NCBI GenBank assembly: GCA_029931535.1
Contig: JAQPZY010001064.1
Location: forward strand, 1-64,000
Direction of reading: 5' to 3'
DNA length: 64,000 bases
DNA from: Margaritifera margaritifera
Lineage: Eukaryota > Mollusca > Bivalvia > Unionida > Margaritiferidae
Shown: one piece after another, positions 10,561 to 20,939 of the stretch
Position numbering within the stretch: position 1 is the stretch's first letter
Layout: every line of letters begins with the position of its first letter
Notes under the pieces: model-generated
The model's input: only the letters and a program-made list of their open reading frames with translations
Database searches by the model: none
Told to the model about the DNA's origin: nothing
Made by a program: the position numbers and the translations under genes

Positions 10561-12620
10561 TGTTTACTACAAAAAGTACAATATATATGCAGTCACTAGG
10601 GGGTTCAGTGCGCAAATAAAAAAGTTTTCGATGCTAGTGTTGCAGCTTTCAAAGTAAATTTTCGACTGCTAGTACCCACTGGGTGCTAGGTAAATCTCAC
10701 CCTGTGCGTTGTCTTTCCTTTCCAAGGCAGTACGGTCTTCTCCGATGTATTAATAATTTATAAGCTGAGAGGATGTAAATTTTTACAAGATTATAATATC
10801 TTTCTTTCATTCTAAACACCCTTTAAAAGCAAAGGTCTATTTTGATCTCGTTGATTATACGCGGTGATTCATCTCATCAATATTTAACCTATCGAAAATT
10901 GCGCAACGCTTGTGTATTACCTTCGATTTTTCATTCAGTGAGATTATATGGCCAGTGTAATGCTCAGCGCACTGCCTGTCCACAGTAAGTATTAGATACT
11001 TTGATGGAAAATTCAATTGTCAAAATTATGTGATTTCATGTTAATTTCTTCTATACTTAGGGCTTTCTAAACACAATACAATGAGAATCTGTCCATATTT
11101 TATTTTTAACATTATTTAGGCAATGTAAAACTTGATAGCACGGTATCAAAATAAATTACAATTTCCGGTAAGGTGAGAAAATCTTCATACTGACGCTAAA
11201 AAAATACTGTTAGATATCGTTGCATAGGTTGATTTTGACCATGTAAAATTTTTTGGGTTATTGTGCTTTTACAGGATCAAGAGTAAATGCAGGTTATTTC
11301 TAACACTATATCGCGCAGTAAACTGTGAATGCAAGCGTACAAAGTATAACTCAAGACTTGAAAGGAACATGCGTTCAAGATGTATATAAGCAACTGGTGG
11401 ACGATGGGAAGGACATGAAATACATCTCATAAACTAGAATTATTTATTTGTAAAAAATGTTCTTTCGCTTTTGTTTATCTCCACCCTGAACTTTGAGTCT
11501 CTTGGGTTGGTCCCCGAGTGTGAGGGCTGCCCAAGGGTGTGTATATACTCGTGCCTATCAATTATGTGCATGGTTAGAGGGTGGAGATGTCAATAGTTTT
11601 TCATGCTATGATCCATTGGCTAAGTCCCTTGGGGTTGGGGGGATAAAGATGAACACAAGGGTCAACGTCATTTACATGCATAAATTGTATATATTGTTAT
11701 AAAGTGGGGAATCTGCTAAGCGTCCGTAGGGGTAGGATTATATCCAGAGTTCAAAGTCAGTTGCATGTGTATGTATACATTTGTCTTTTCATGTCCAGTA
11801 AGTGCACATATAGTTATAGGTTGAGGATTTCAATGTTTTGTCCACAGACTAAGTTCTTGAAAGCGCGCGAGAAAAAAAAACCACAAACAAAACCACCATA
11901 TAATCCTCAAGACATTGTTTCTCCGGAAGTAGAAAGTAGAAATTGCCTTCATTTTCTTCCTGTGCTCAAATTTCAAATCTGGGTCTCTGAGTTACTATCT
12001 CTCTCTTTGCCCAGTGTAAACAGTGCTCTTCAATCGACTCTATACAATCACTGGAACTCATGTACTTCCGATAGTGTTTTTGCAAAGCTTGACCATCAAA
12101 ATGTCACTATTATACTTTCGAGCTTTTAGGACGCAACTAGACCTTTGAAAAAAAAACAAAAAAACAAAAACAACACATTTACGTTTCTTGTACGTTATAT
12201 TTTACAAGAAATCACTATTGTTTTAATCTACTTAAAAACTAACTTATGTCTGAGGTTCTGTTCAAAATTGTTCATTCACATTGATGATGATAGAGAGGAA
12301 TAATATATATGATTGTTTTCGCACATTTTCTACGTAGGAAGAGGTGTTTGACTTTAGTGTTGAAGAGTGCCCCCCCCCCCCAAGAATTACGTAACACGTA
12401 TTATACAAGCTTTAATATGTGAGATATATGATTCTCATTTTTTTTATCTGGTTTATGATGTATTTACTTTATTCATTGTTCTCAGAACATGCACATAAAT
12501 ATACTTCTTACACAAATATTTATACTAAATAATAAATCCTTATTATATAACTCAGCGTGAAATATACCATGCTACGCTTGATTGTCAATCAGAACATCAT
12601 CGGCCTTTTCCGTAAAGTCG
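10560..12620. other. No supported gene; unique-looking AT-rich DNA
   Basis: A 141-codon open frame at 11704-12129 lacks start context, splice sites and any family likeness. Two stretches near 11530-11640 and 11765-11860 look faintly alike (TGTGTATATACTCGTG, then a GG-rich block and CTAAGT), which may be a very old duplication. A C11 run lies at about 12370. Confidence 0.5.
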
Positions 12621-12623
12621 AGG

Positions 12624-12648
12624 AAAAAAAAAAAAAAAAAAAAAAAAA
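12624..12648. repeat. Poly-A tract
   Basis: About 25 A bases. No retroposon body is recognisable next to it. Confidence 0.9.
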
Positions 12649-12802
12649 CAAAAACGTAATTCACCGCCATTGAGAACAATATTAGGAACTACTTTTGTTC
12701 ACGTGAAACAATCATTCGGAAACAACATCGTCTCTTTCCGGTGTGAGTTGAATAACTTCGACTCTCAAAAAGAGACTCGAAGGTAATCGTAGTGATACCA
12801 AA

Positions 12803-13110
12803 ATTCGGAACTACTGCGGCTATATCTTAAGGACAAAATTATGCCTCTGATGTATGTCGTCGCAGCAATTTACAGAAAAATTATACATTTTGGTCGCCGG
12901 AAAATCTATTAGGACCACCTTGGCTATATCTGCCTTTGCATTGACTGTATGATTGACCGAGATGCTACGAATGAAAATAATAGTTCGGTCAGTCGTAACT
13001 CCTCGGTCAATCTTTGTTGCGTAAATAGCCAAAATAATCCAAATGGGAACTCTCCACATGCATTCGAGGTATGATCAGTAGGATTGACCTCGAAGTTGCG
13101 AATGACTTCC
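12803..13110 (+). repeat. Outer inverted-repeat arm, copy at 12.8 kb
   Basis: This block reappears as a diverged reverse complement at about 16305-16580. Shared stretches include GGCTATATC, CAATTTACAGAAAAAT(T/C)ATACATTTTG, TCGCCGGAAA and TAGGATTGACCTCGAAGTTGCG. It adjoins the inner palindrome at 13145. Confidence 0.8.
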
Positions 13111-13144
13111 CAAATTGTGAATTTTTTGGTGGACGAGCATCCGA

Positions 13145-13620
13145 CTATAGTCTCGACCAGTTCCATTATGAATCTTACATGACCTCCGGTCTTCGAAAGT
13201 ATTTACCTGGCACACTTACTATCTAGATGTGGACTATTCAATCCCTTTAAACCATTCAAATTTATAAACCAAACCTGGTTCCGTCTGAGCAAACTTTTTA
13301 ATTTGGAAAAAATAAAGTTGTTAACGGCGAGCGAGTGCAATGTTAAATATATGCTATTTATAGTACAAGGACAGCCTGATACATGTCGTAAGGTGCATGT
13401 TTACGACGAGGATATTCGCGAAGGTAAAAATAAAAGTCGATACATTTATACTGTAAACAACGTGTAAGATACCAACCACTATAATCAGTAAAATTAAAAT
13501 AAACATTGATAAAAATTAACTGAATCATAAAGATGTAATGTGAGTAGAATATAGACTTCATCATTTTTTTTTTAAATTATATGGCACACATTTCAAACTA
13601 ATGTAGTCTGAATAAAAATG
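13145..13620 (+). repeat. Left arm of a ~0.45-kb inverted repeat
   Basis: Matches the reverse complement of about 14560-14990. Shared landmarks are GTTCCATTATGAATC, TGGTTCCGTCTG/TTGTTCCGTCTG, TTTAATTTGGAAAA, AGTACAAGGACAGCCT, AAGGTGCATG, GCGAAGGTAAAAATAAAAGT and AAGATACCAACCACTATAA. A tandem diverged duplicate of its inner end lies at 13805-14030 (GTAAGGTGAATG, AAGATGCCTACCACT). Confidence 0.85.
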
Positions 13621-14560
13621 GCTTTATACTATTTCTGTAACATTCATAATCAAGAATCATTTTAAATGTTAGTGCTTTGACTAGATTTAAAGTAATAATC
13701 AAAATATTTAGATGACAATATTTTTAAAACTTTTTTTTATTAAATCAGTGATGAAATCAAATAAAACTAGAAATAGTATTGTCAAATCAAATGGTTAATA
13801 GTTTTATTGTAAGGTGAATGGTTGTGATGTGGATCTACATTGTAAACACCATATAAGATGCCTACCACTTTAATGACTATGACTATAATAAATGGATATA
13901 AAACAACAGTAACAAAAGTCTAAATCATAATTATGTCATTCTCTAAGTCATAAATATGTCAGATAATTAGATTATAGATTTGTATCATTTTTTATATTAT
14001 ATGTTAAACATTCCATAAAACTTCAGTACGAACAGAAGTGTCTTCACCATAGAAATATGTTTAATTCATATTTAGATAGCATTTAGCATGCCAGCAATTT
14101 GATTAACATTTAACAAGAATATGAAATTAGATATTATTATTATTATTATTATTGTTGTTGTTGTTGAAAATACAAATAATTCCTAAATACAAGGGTAAAT
14201 GTCTGATAAACATATAAATCATTATTATTAAGATTATTTATTTTAAAATCTTATTATTTTTCTTAATTTTAAATATTTTATAAAAAATATCAGCCATTAT
14301 TATAGAATATTATTTCAATTTTTATTTGTATTTATAATTGGTAAAAAAAGCATTGTCATCTGAATATTTTTAATATTATTATAATTACTATTTATTCTGT
14401 GCACACAGAATATGCACATATGTATATGGTTCTTTCTGTTTTCTCTAATAATAATATTATTAATAATGTGTAAATTACTTGCTATTTTAAATGTACTTAA
14501 GAATGATTTTTACAAAAATATTATAAAACCATTTTTATGCAGAATGCATTTTTTTTTTGG
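13620..14560. repeat. AT-rich centre of the inverted repeat
   Basis: Very AT-rich spacer between the arms, including the partial duplicate at 13805-14030 and a short (ATT)n(GTT)n run near 14137-14166. No gene seen. Confidence 0.7.
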
Positions 14561-14990
14561 GGGGGGGGGAATGTGTGGCATATAATTAACAAAGAAATTA
14601 TAAATTCTATATTCTACTTACATTACATTTTTATGACTCAGAGAATTTTGTTACCGTAGTTTCGTACCTTTATTTTAATTTCACTTGTTATAGTGGTTGG
14701 TATCTTGCACAATGTATACAGTATACATGTACCGACTTTTATTTTTACCTTCGCAAGGATCCGCGTCGTACTCATGCACCTTATGACCTGTATTAGGCTG
14801 TCCTTGTACTTTAAATATCAGTTCTTTAACAACTTTATTTTCCAAATTAAAAAAAGTTTCCGCAGACGGAACAAGGTTTGATTTGAAATTTGTAAGGTTT
14901 AAAGGGATTAATTAATCGTTAGCTAGATAGTAACTTTGCCAGATAAATACTTGCGAAAACCGGTGGTGGTGTACGATTCATAATGGAACG
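14560..14990 (-). repeat. Right arm of the ~0.45-kb inverted repeat
   Basis: Reverse complement of 13145-13620, roughly three quarters identical with small indels. A run of T then G (14550-14570) marks its inner edge. Confidence 0.85.
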
Positions 14991-15179
14991 GGTCCAGACT
15001 ATAAATGTGCGAATAACGCAGTCTTATAACATGATAGGTCTTGAAAATAACACTCGACGACGTTTCAACAATCATTGAAATACCTGCACATTTAATTTTT
15101 TATGTTTTTCTTGCAACTTTGTATGAATAACTGAAGAAATCATTCGGTTTCAATTGTCTGAAACTATTATTTGCGTTGC

Positions 15180-15341
15180 TGTTAGTGATGACACGTCATC
15201 TATTCAGTGTGACGTTTTGACGTTATTATGACGTGTAACAACATCGGACTTGAGGCAGTTCAAAATGGCTATTATTTGTATCCGAGGTTATTTCTAGCAT
15301 GCGATGGAAAAGGCATTGGACATTCCGACTGACGGCACAAT
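15180..15341 (+). promoter_or_regulatory. Candidate promoter with clustered CRE half-sites
   Basis: TGACACGTCATC, GTGACGTTTTGACGTTA and TGACGTGTAAC fall within about 60 bases, followed by CAAAATGGC and, at the ATG itself, ATATGGCGGCGG, which fits the YY1-type ATGGCGGC element often overlapping start codons. Local GC content is clearly above the surroundings. This is motif evidence only. Confidence 0.35.
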
Positions 15342-15420
15342 ATGGCGGCGGAAGGAAACCAAGTTACAATCGGAACATTGTCGGCCTTACCTGTCGCAAC
15401 ATTTGTGGGCACTCCGTCGG
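15342..15420 (+). CDS. Candidate first coding exon (27 codons), phase-1 donor
   Basis: The ATG at 15342 has A at -3 and G at +4. The frame reads MAAEGNQVTIGTLSALPVAT and continues six codons to a GT donor at 15421 (CGTCGG|GTGTGT), leaving one base of the next codon. The first supported exon of the CARD gene, at 30099, needs exactly that phase (it opens with two bases of a split codon). The two could therefore be joined over a 14.7-kb intron. Against this: the intron would span several repeats, the donor is only fair, and an ATG in good context already lies inside the 30099 exon. It may be the start of the CARD gene, of another transcript, or nothing. I do not recognise the peptide. Confidence 0.3.
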
Positions 15421-15491
15421 GTGTGTGGGTGGGGGGTGGGGGGCGAAGTACCAAACTCCACTCCATACCATCGCCGCTAAGTAAGCGCCTC

Positions 15492-16075
15492 TGATATCTA
15501 CCGATTTACTATCCAATTTGGATATTATCCCTACGCCAACCAGCTCAGAGGGCATGTCTGTATGTTAAGAGTAACACAGTGGCGTAGCGAGGTAAAGTGC
15601 CGTCCAGGTCCAACTACCAAAATTACGCCCCCACTCCATTCGTATTAGTTATGATATATACGGCACTCTTACCAAATTGTCGCCCCCTAGAAAGTGCCGC
15701 CCGGGGCCACCGGCCCCTTCGCCCCCCCCCCAACCCCCCGCTACGCCACTTGAGTAAGAAAATAGTTCCAAACACTTGGCCCCATTACCTTGTTTATTTT
15801 CATGACTTGCTAAGGTCAATATAATATATGTCTTAACTGTAATTTAAATTAAGTAAAATTCTTCCTAAAAAAATTAGTTAACATGTGTTTTAACATAACG
15901 TAAAATTGCCCATGCTTATTGAAGCACTTCTGTTGTCAAATCTTCAGTTTCGGAGGTGCGTCGTTTTGCATGTCAAGCTCTTCAATTTCCGAGGTAAGTA
16001 AATCTTTCCCGCAGTCAGGAATCCCATAATGCCTAAATAGAAGTGATCAGTTTTGAAAAACACAGGAACTTATGA
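15492..16075 (+). repeat. Left arm of a second palindrome (interrupted by a MITE)
   Basis: Runs GATTTACT.TCCAA.TTGGATATTATCCCTACGC, then (after the MITE) AATAGTTCCAAA, TAACATGTGTT, AAATCTTCAGTTTCGG, GAGCTCTTCAATTTCCGAGG-like sequence and CATAATGCCTAAA. The same landmarks return in reverse complement at 16600-16901 (outer part) and 16200-16325 (inner part). Confidence 0.85.
15577..15751. mobile_element. 175-bp hAT-like MITE with 8-bp target duplication
   Basis: Starts CAGTGGCGTAGCGAGG and ends CCCCGCTACGCCACTT, the inverse of the start with one changed terminal base. The flanks are GAGTAACA (15569-15576) and GAGTAAGA (15752-15759), an 8-bp duplication with one mismatch, as for hAT transposons. 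The interior is GC-rich and contains no gene. The empty target site is preserved in the other palindrome arm near 16818-16830, where AAGAGTAA-type sequence runs straight into AAAATAGTTCC (read on the minus strand). Confidence 0.85.
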
Positions 16076-16199
16076 AATTTGCACCAAACACATGATATTA
16101 ATGTTTTATATGTATTACTACATCTACTTTCGAGGTTATTTCTCGACTTGACGGAAATGGTTGACAGATGTTCCGATCGGCTTGATTCTGTGTGCCTAC

Positions 16200-16325
16200 G
16201 AACTTCTAAGGTTCCTGTGTTTTTCAAAATCGATAACGTCAATTTTAGGCATTATGGGATTGCAGCCTACAGACAAGATTTACTTACCTCGGAAATTGAA
16301 GAGCTTGACAACCATTCGCAACTTC
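16200..16325 (-). repeat. Inner right arm of the second palindrome
   Basis: Reverse complement of about 15945-16070: TTCCTGTGTTTTTCAAAA, TTAGGCATTATGGGATT, TTACTTACCTCGGAAATTGA, AGAGCTTGACA. The unpaired loop (16075-16200) has no recognisable feature. Confidence 0.8.
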
Positions 16326-16356
16326 GAAGTCAATCCTACCTCGAATAAGCAAACTA

Positions 16357-16389
<33 letters not shown>

Positions 16390-16600
16390 CATTAGTAACT
16401 TGTCGGCCAATCCGACAGTTAATCCAATCATAGAAACAACCAAAGTGGTCTGAATATATTGGATTTCTTTGCACAGAAATTTCCGGCGAACAAAATGTAT
16501 GATTTTTCTGTAAATTACTGCTCAGACATACATCCAACAATATTTTTGTTCCGCCGATATAGCCGAGGTAGTTGATAATGCTTGACAACGTGCAAAACGA
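16305..16600 (-). repeat. Outer inverted-repeat copy, mate of 12803-13110
   Basis: Reverse complement of the 12.8-kb block. It sits between the inner and outer right arms of the second palindrome, so the two inverted structures are interleaved. A (TTTTC)n/T run at 16360-16390 breaks it. Confidence 0.8.
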
Positions 16601-16901
16601 CGAACCTTCGAAACTGAAGATTTGACATAGGAAGTGCTGCAATCAACATGGGCAATTTTAAGTTTCGCCAAAACACATGTTAACACATTTCTTACGAAGA
16701 ATTTTTAAGAAGAATTTTACTTCGCTTAACTCACAATCAATATATATATATTAGATTCACCATAACAAGTCGTAAAAATAAACAAAGTAAAGGGGCCATA
16801 TATTTGGAACTATTTTTTACTCTTAGCATACACACGTGTCCGCTGTGCCGATCCGCGTAGGGATAATATCCAAATTTGGAGAGTAAATCGCCAGATGGTC
16901 C
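16600..16901 (-). repeat. Outer right arm of the second palindrome
   Basis: Reverse complement of 15492-15955 without the MITE: CGAAACTGAAGATTTGACA, ACACATGTTAACA, GTTCCAAATATA-like and GGATAATATCCAAATTTGGA. Confidence 0.85.
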
Positions 16902-17308
16902 CAGTTAATTTTTAAGGCATTCTTTTCCTCTCTCATCCGGTGGTGATACATGAGTTAGATTTAGGCATTATTGGTATTGATTTAATGGTAGTTGTTTACT
17001 CTTTAGAATATGAGCATTATGGTGTGGTTGTCTGTGTGTAATTTGTCTACAGTGCACAGTGAGTAATGAGGCATTGGTGGTGGTCTAGAAGTGAAATCAG
17101 TGACCCATTGCACGTTGTTTTGTTTACAGTCCTGTCCCTAAAAAAAATGCTGGATTACCTATGACAAGAACTTCACAGTGAGTTCACATTTAAAGATACT
17201 TTAGATAAACATATGATTTATTAGGATTTGGACATAGTGGAATGTTCAATACTGACAAACAAATCTAGGGATTATATAGGAAAAAAAATAATTGTGATAC
17301 GAGTCCAG

Positions 17309-17456
17309 ATGGCAGAGGCGCTTGCCCTTCGTATCGTCGACTCTCATAATTTCGTGATCATCATTGAATCGTGCGCCATGTTTCTCGCGACCTCACGCGC
17401 TTCTTTTGAGATTCTGACGTCATCAACTGAGTCACTAGCATTCGTTGACAATTACA
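17309..17456 (+). other. Possible exon with a strong splice donor
   Basis: A local GC-rich island inside AT-rich DNA. An ATG at 17309 opens a frame beginning MAEALALRIVDSHNFVIIIE that runs 49 codons to a strong donor (TTACA|GTAAGTG at 17457), leaving a phase-1 end. A full CRE, TGACGTCA, lies inside it at about 17417. The stretch is equally compatible with a non-coding first exon. No family recognised. Confidence 0.25.
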
Positions 17457-17878
17457 GTAAGTGCTGATTAAGAAATAATCGATGAAATGAAATTTAAGTA
17501 CGTACTACAATTCAAATTAAAAAAAAAAAACACAATGAAAATGGCCAATTTTACTAATGCCATATTTGCCTCAAGTTTAAGCCAGGGCCGCTGTTCTTTA
17601 CCTTTTTATTAATAGGAAATCCACGACAGAGATTTCTCAGACGGCAAAAGCAATGTGAAAACTTGGTTTCTACAATATGCACTTCTTATATCATGTTAGA
17701 AAAAATAAATCCAATGGAAGAGTATGCAGTATGAAATTCTTTATTGGATTATTGTAATGTAGGGGGAATAAATCTTTGTTGTGACATAGCCTGAAAAAAA
17801 AATCTTTTTAAGGTTCAGCGTATCGTTAAATACGATACTTATATCGAAATAGCTTGAAAAAAAAAAATTAAAAAATGC

Positions 17879-17879
<1 letters not shown>

Positions 17880-17951
<72 letters not shown>

Positions 17952-17972
17952 AATATATATATATATATATAT
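17880..17972. repeat. (AT)n microsatellite
   Basis: About 45 AT units with one interruption (CTAAT) near 17949. Confidence 0.95.
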
Positions 17973-18313
17973 GCTTTTGGCATCATTTTTATATGTGTTT
18001 TATTGCAGTCAATATGCGTACGAAAGCAATGAAATAGTCTTGTTGTCACATTCCAATCTTACTTCACGTGGCCTTTATTTTAGGGGCACGAACCGTGGGC
18101 AGCTTTCCGGAAATTGACAATTGTTGACACGCTCAGAAAAAAGGTAGCTCGCAAAGGAAATATAGAAATTATAAAAAAATTTCAACGATGAATAAATTAA
18201 GTAGATATAGTTGAATACATTCTATGGTGATATTAATAGTTTCTCTCAAACATTAAAATTCACGTTAAGGGCACGAAATATGGCGGTTCGAGGATGATCG
18301 CACACCATACCGT

Positions 18314-18425
18314 TTGTTTGTACACCCTACTGATTTTAAAAATAAAAAGTATCAAGGATATGAAAACTGCACAAAACTTAGTAATTCCATTCATCAATTT
18401 ATAATTTCTAACCTGATTGTCTCTA
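18314..18425 (-). repeat. Dispersed ~110-bp repeat, copy 1 (inverted)
   Basis: Reverse complement of the copies at 20815-20935 and 35515-35640: shared TTATAAATT(T/G)ATGAATG, TTTTGTGCA, TATCCTTGAT, TTTTAAAATC. The other two copies are followed by a G-run and this one is not. Confidence 0.75.
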
Positions 18426-18860
18426 GGTGGTCCCTAAGACTGTCAGCTTTTCGTTTTCAATCAAACGGGAGTTTCTTTAGTAACGCGGTCGCCATATTTG
18501 CATGGGCGAGTCTATATTTTCAGGCAACAGATGTAATATAGTTCACAGTCTTTGACAATCTCAAAAATAATTCTGTAAATTTAGGAGTTACATCTCTTTG
18601 AACACATGCATACAAGAGTTACTCTTTTTTTATTTGTTCGATTATTTTTAGCGATATTAAAACTAGACATTGCAAATATTGCACGCAGACAACACAGTTT
18701 TTACTGAAATGGACTGTTCTAGAAACGAAAAAAGGACAGTGATCAGTTTGTCTTCTTGTTGAAATCGAGAGCTTCCGTTTGATTTGAAACGCCAATAACT
18801 TGACAGTGTTAGGGAATGCTTGGCGACAACAAACCGAAGGGTGTGCAAATACTGTAGTGG
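18425..18860. other. No recognisable feature
   Basis: Contains TTTCAATCAAACGGGAG at about 18456 and a loosely inverted echo (CTTCCGTTTGATTTGAAAC) near 18773, a possible old ~300-bp foldback. No gene. Confidence 0.4.
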
Positions 18861-18864
18861 CGAT

Positions 18865-18965
18865 GATGCAGGTTGTGTGTGCCTACATAAGTTATACCTG
18901 CATCAAGAAAAGCGAGGACTTTGTGAACTAGAACAAATAACTGGAAACTGCATTACCTTTTAACC
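18865..18965 (+). repeat. Dispersed element A, copy 1, left part
   Basis: TGTGTGTGCCTACATAAGTTATACCTGCA, AAGAAAA, TTTGTGA(A/G)CTAGAA and GGAAACTGCAT(T/C)ACCTTT match 23050-23145. The right part continues at 19620-19815 after an interruption by satellite-like sequence. Confidence 0.75.
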
Positions 18966-19029
18966 ATGGAAATCGTTTTTTACTTAAGAAATTTGAATCA
19001 ACGCTGTTCGCAGCCTGGTACCCTAACTT

Positions 19030-19612
19030 TTAATAAGGTGGCGCTCTATAGTTTCGTATTTTGCATGGGTTAGATTTTTAAAGAAAAAGAATTACCCTGG
19101 TTTTCCTCACTGGTTGTCCTGGATATTTAAAAAAGACCTTGTTTATTTAAGGTATTTTTTAAAGAATTTTTAATACCATTTAATTTGGTGTATGATTGAT
19201 GGGTGCAAAAACTGCTAGCTCCGCTTGGTCATTTTCACTTCCTGGACTTCAAAGGTAAATAAAAAAAAGAGCCGATAACTTTTTTTACTTTTTATATATT
19301 TTGTAATTCATTCATTTTACTTTCAGAGGCTGGTATTGCCTATTGAGGTAAAATTCGTTTCCCTATTTTAATAACTGCTGAAAATAGTGTACTTTTGACT
19401 AATTCAGGTTGATTTTTCGAGTGCTTAGGAGCGGCCATTTCTGTATTTTGTGTGCTTAGATCATGTCCAGTTTCCACAAGTACAGTATATAAAGAAATTT
19501 CAGCCACAGTACATGAAAGCAGCATAAAGGTATGCCAACATTCTCTTCATTGTGCATGTTGCAAATTCAAACAAGTTCACCTTACCCCTGTCACTCTCGC
19601 AGAGGTACATAA
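19030..19612 (+). repeat. Diverged single relative of the 1,383-bp satellite
   Basis: Begins GGTGGCGCTCTATAGTTTCGTA and runs through AAAACTGCTAGCTCCGCTTGG and AGAGCCGATAAC to CAGCCACAGTACATGAAAG. It matches the satellite from its 3' third across the unit junction into the next unit, but lacks about 50 bases at the junction (the TTATAGAGTATACAGC...CACCTCT segment). It is an older, independent copy that keeps the head-to-tail order. Confidence 0.85.
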
Positions 19613-19614
19613 GG

Positions 19615-19815
19615 TACGTAAATTGTGAAACTTTTTGAGTACCAGACTACCCTTCGCGTCTCTATGAAGTTATTTCCCTTAATACAATGACAACCGTGAT
19701 AAACAAATATTGATGCATCGCTGAATCGGAATTGCGTTGTTGTCAGATACGGTAAAATAGTTTACAAAATGTCAAAAATTTAATTTATTCTAACAGATTA
19801 GGTCATCCCAATCCT
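19615..19815 (+). repeat. Dispersed element A, copy 1, right part
   Basis: CGTCTCTA(T/C)GAAGTTATTTCC, TTGACAAC-like, GCTGAATC, CAGATA(C/A)GGTAAAATAGTTT and TAGGTCATC match 24715-24895. Confidence 0.7.
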
Positions 19816-20815
19816 ATTCCTATCTATGAATATGCGTATGATGCATGTGGCGAACACGACGATGCCATGTATACTGTACAAGTCATACAGGTCATGTAGG
19901 CGTTCAGAACATATACTTTTAAATGGCAATTATTCCCTTTATTTGGATCCTCATACATCCATATTCCTTTGGAAGGTCCTTATTTACACGTCCTGAGATA
20001 TACTTACGGCAAAATCAATGTTAAATTACGTGGACATTTTTGGACGAGGTCAACCTAAAGGTGTGATCCAGTACAAACCTGATTGAATGTCGCACGCAGT
20101 GATGTCACAGCGAAAGCAGCGCGTGTTGAAAACAAATTCGTACTGCCCTGTTATTTGTTATGATAGACCCGACGTTCTCTTTTCTTGACCCAGTTTAGTA
20201 CCTGGCCACCACTGTAAAAGGTCACAGCGGCCAATTATTTTCGTTTGGAAGTTTTTTTTTCTTCTGGCATTTAAGGTGCAGAGCATTCAACAATCAGGAT
20301 TGAATAGACTTTGGTTTAACTATTTTAGTATTAAATTTTAGAAAAACAATCAATATTTAACTTAATTTGAGTAAATGTGCCTACATGACCACATTGACAT
20401 ACACTTTAATAGGGGCTGCAATATTGGTCTTTTTCCAGTCAACGCAGTAATATGACTCAGTCATATTACACGCATATCTTTAACCCAATGGCTATAAAAT
20501 ATTCCATATAGAAAGTACAGTTGTGGTGGGTAGTGTTAATAGTGAAGAAAGTTCCTAAACATTCCTGAAATACATTATGTTAAATTACTTATTTGCTTGT
20601 TTACATTTCACTTCTTGTCCTTTTCTTTCACTGCATGTTGTTCTCAAAATATTAATGGGCTGAAGTTTGTATCTTCCGGTATTATCAGTCCTTTATTCTT
20701 AATACCTGTGTAAAGATAACAAAAAGTACTTTTCATTAACTACTTATCCTAAATAAATCATGTATTTATGTATACATGGGATATATATAAAATTTTGCTT
20801 GTAAGTATGGTGGCA
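19815..20815. other. No recognisable feature
   Basis: AT-rich DNA with stops in all frames. GACTCAGTCATATTAC near 20453 is a small palindrome-like AP-1/CRE-type motif, not pursued. Confidence 0.45.
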
Positions 20816-20935
20816 GTCAGGTTCGAAATTATAAATTGATGAATGAAATGACTAAGTTTTGTGCATTTTTTATATCCTTGATATTTTCGTTTTTAAAATC
20901 GGCAGGGGGGGGGGGTTGCAAACAAACAGGAGGTT
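20815..20935 (+). repeat. Dispersed ~110-bp repeat, copy 2
   Basis: GAAATTATAAATTGATGAATGAAATGA, TTTTGTGCATTTTT, TATCCTTGATATTTTCG, AAAATCGGC, then a G10 run. Same family as 18314-18425 and 35515-35640. Confidence 0.8.
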
Positions 20936-20939
20936 TATG

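Noticed and set aside
10314..10615. Tyr/Ile-repeat open frames, also at 17741-18117 and 44851-45178
   Set aside because: Pure (AT)n microsatellite translation.
11704..12129. 141-codon open frame
   Set aside because: No start context, no splice signals, Lys-run from an A-rich tract, no resemblance to a known family.
17309..17400. RNase H-like reading of MAEALALR
   Set aside because: Only a short superficial likeness; no catalytic residues and no neighbouring retroelement domains.
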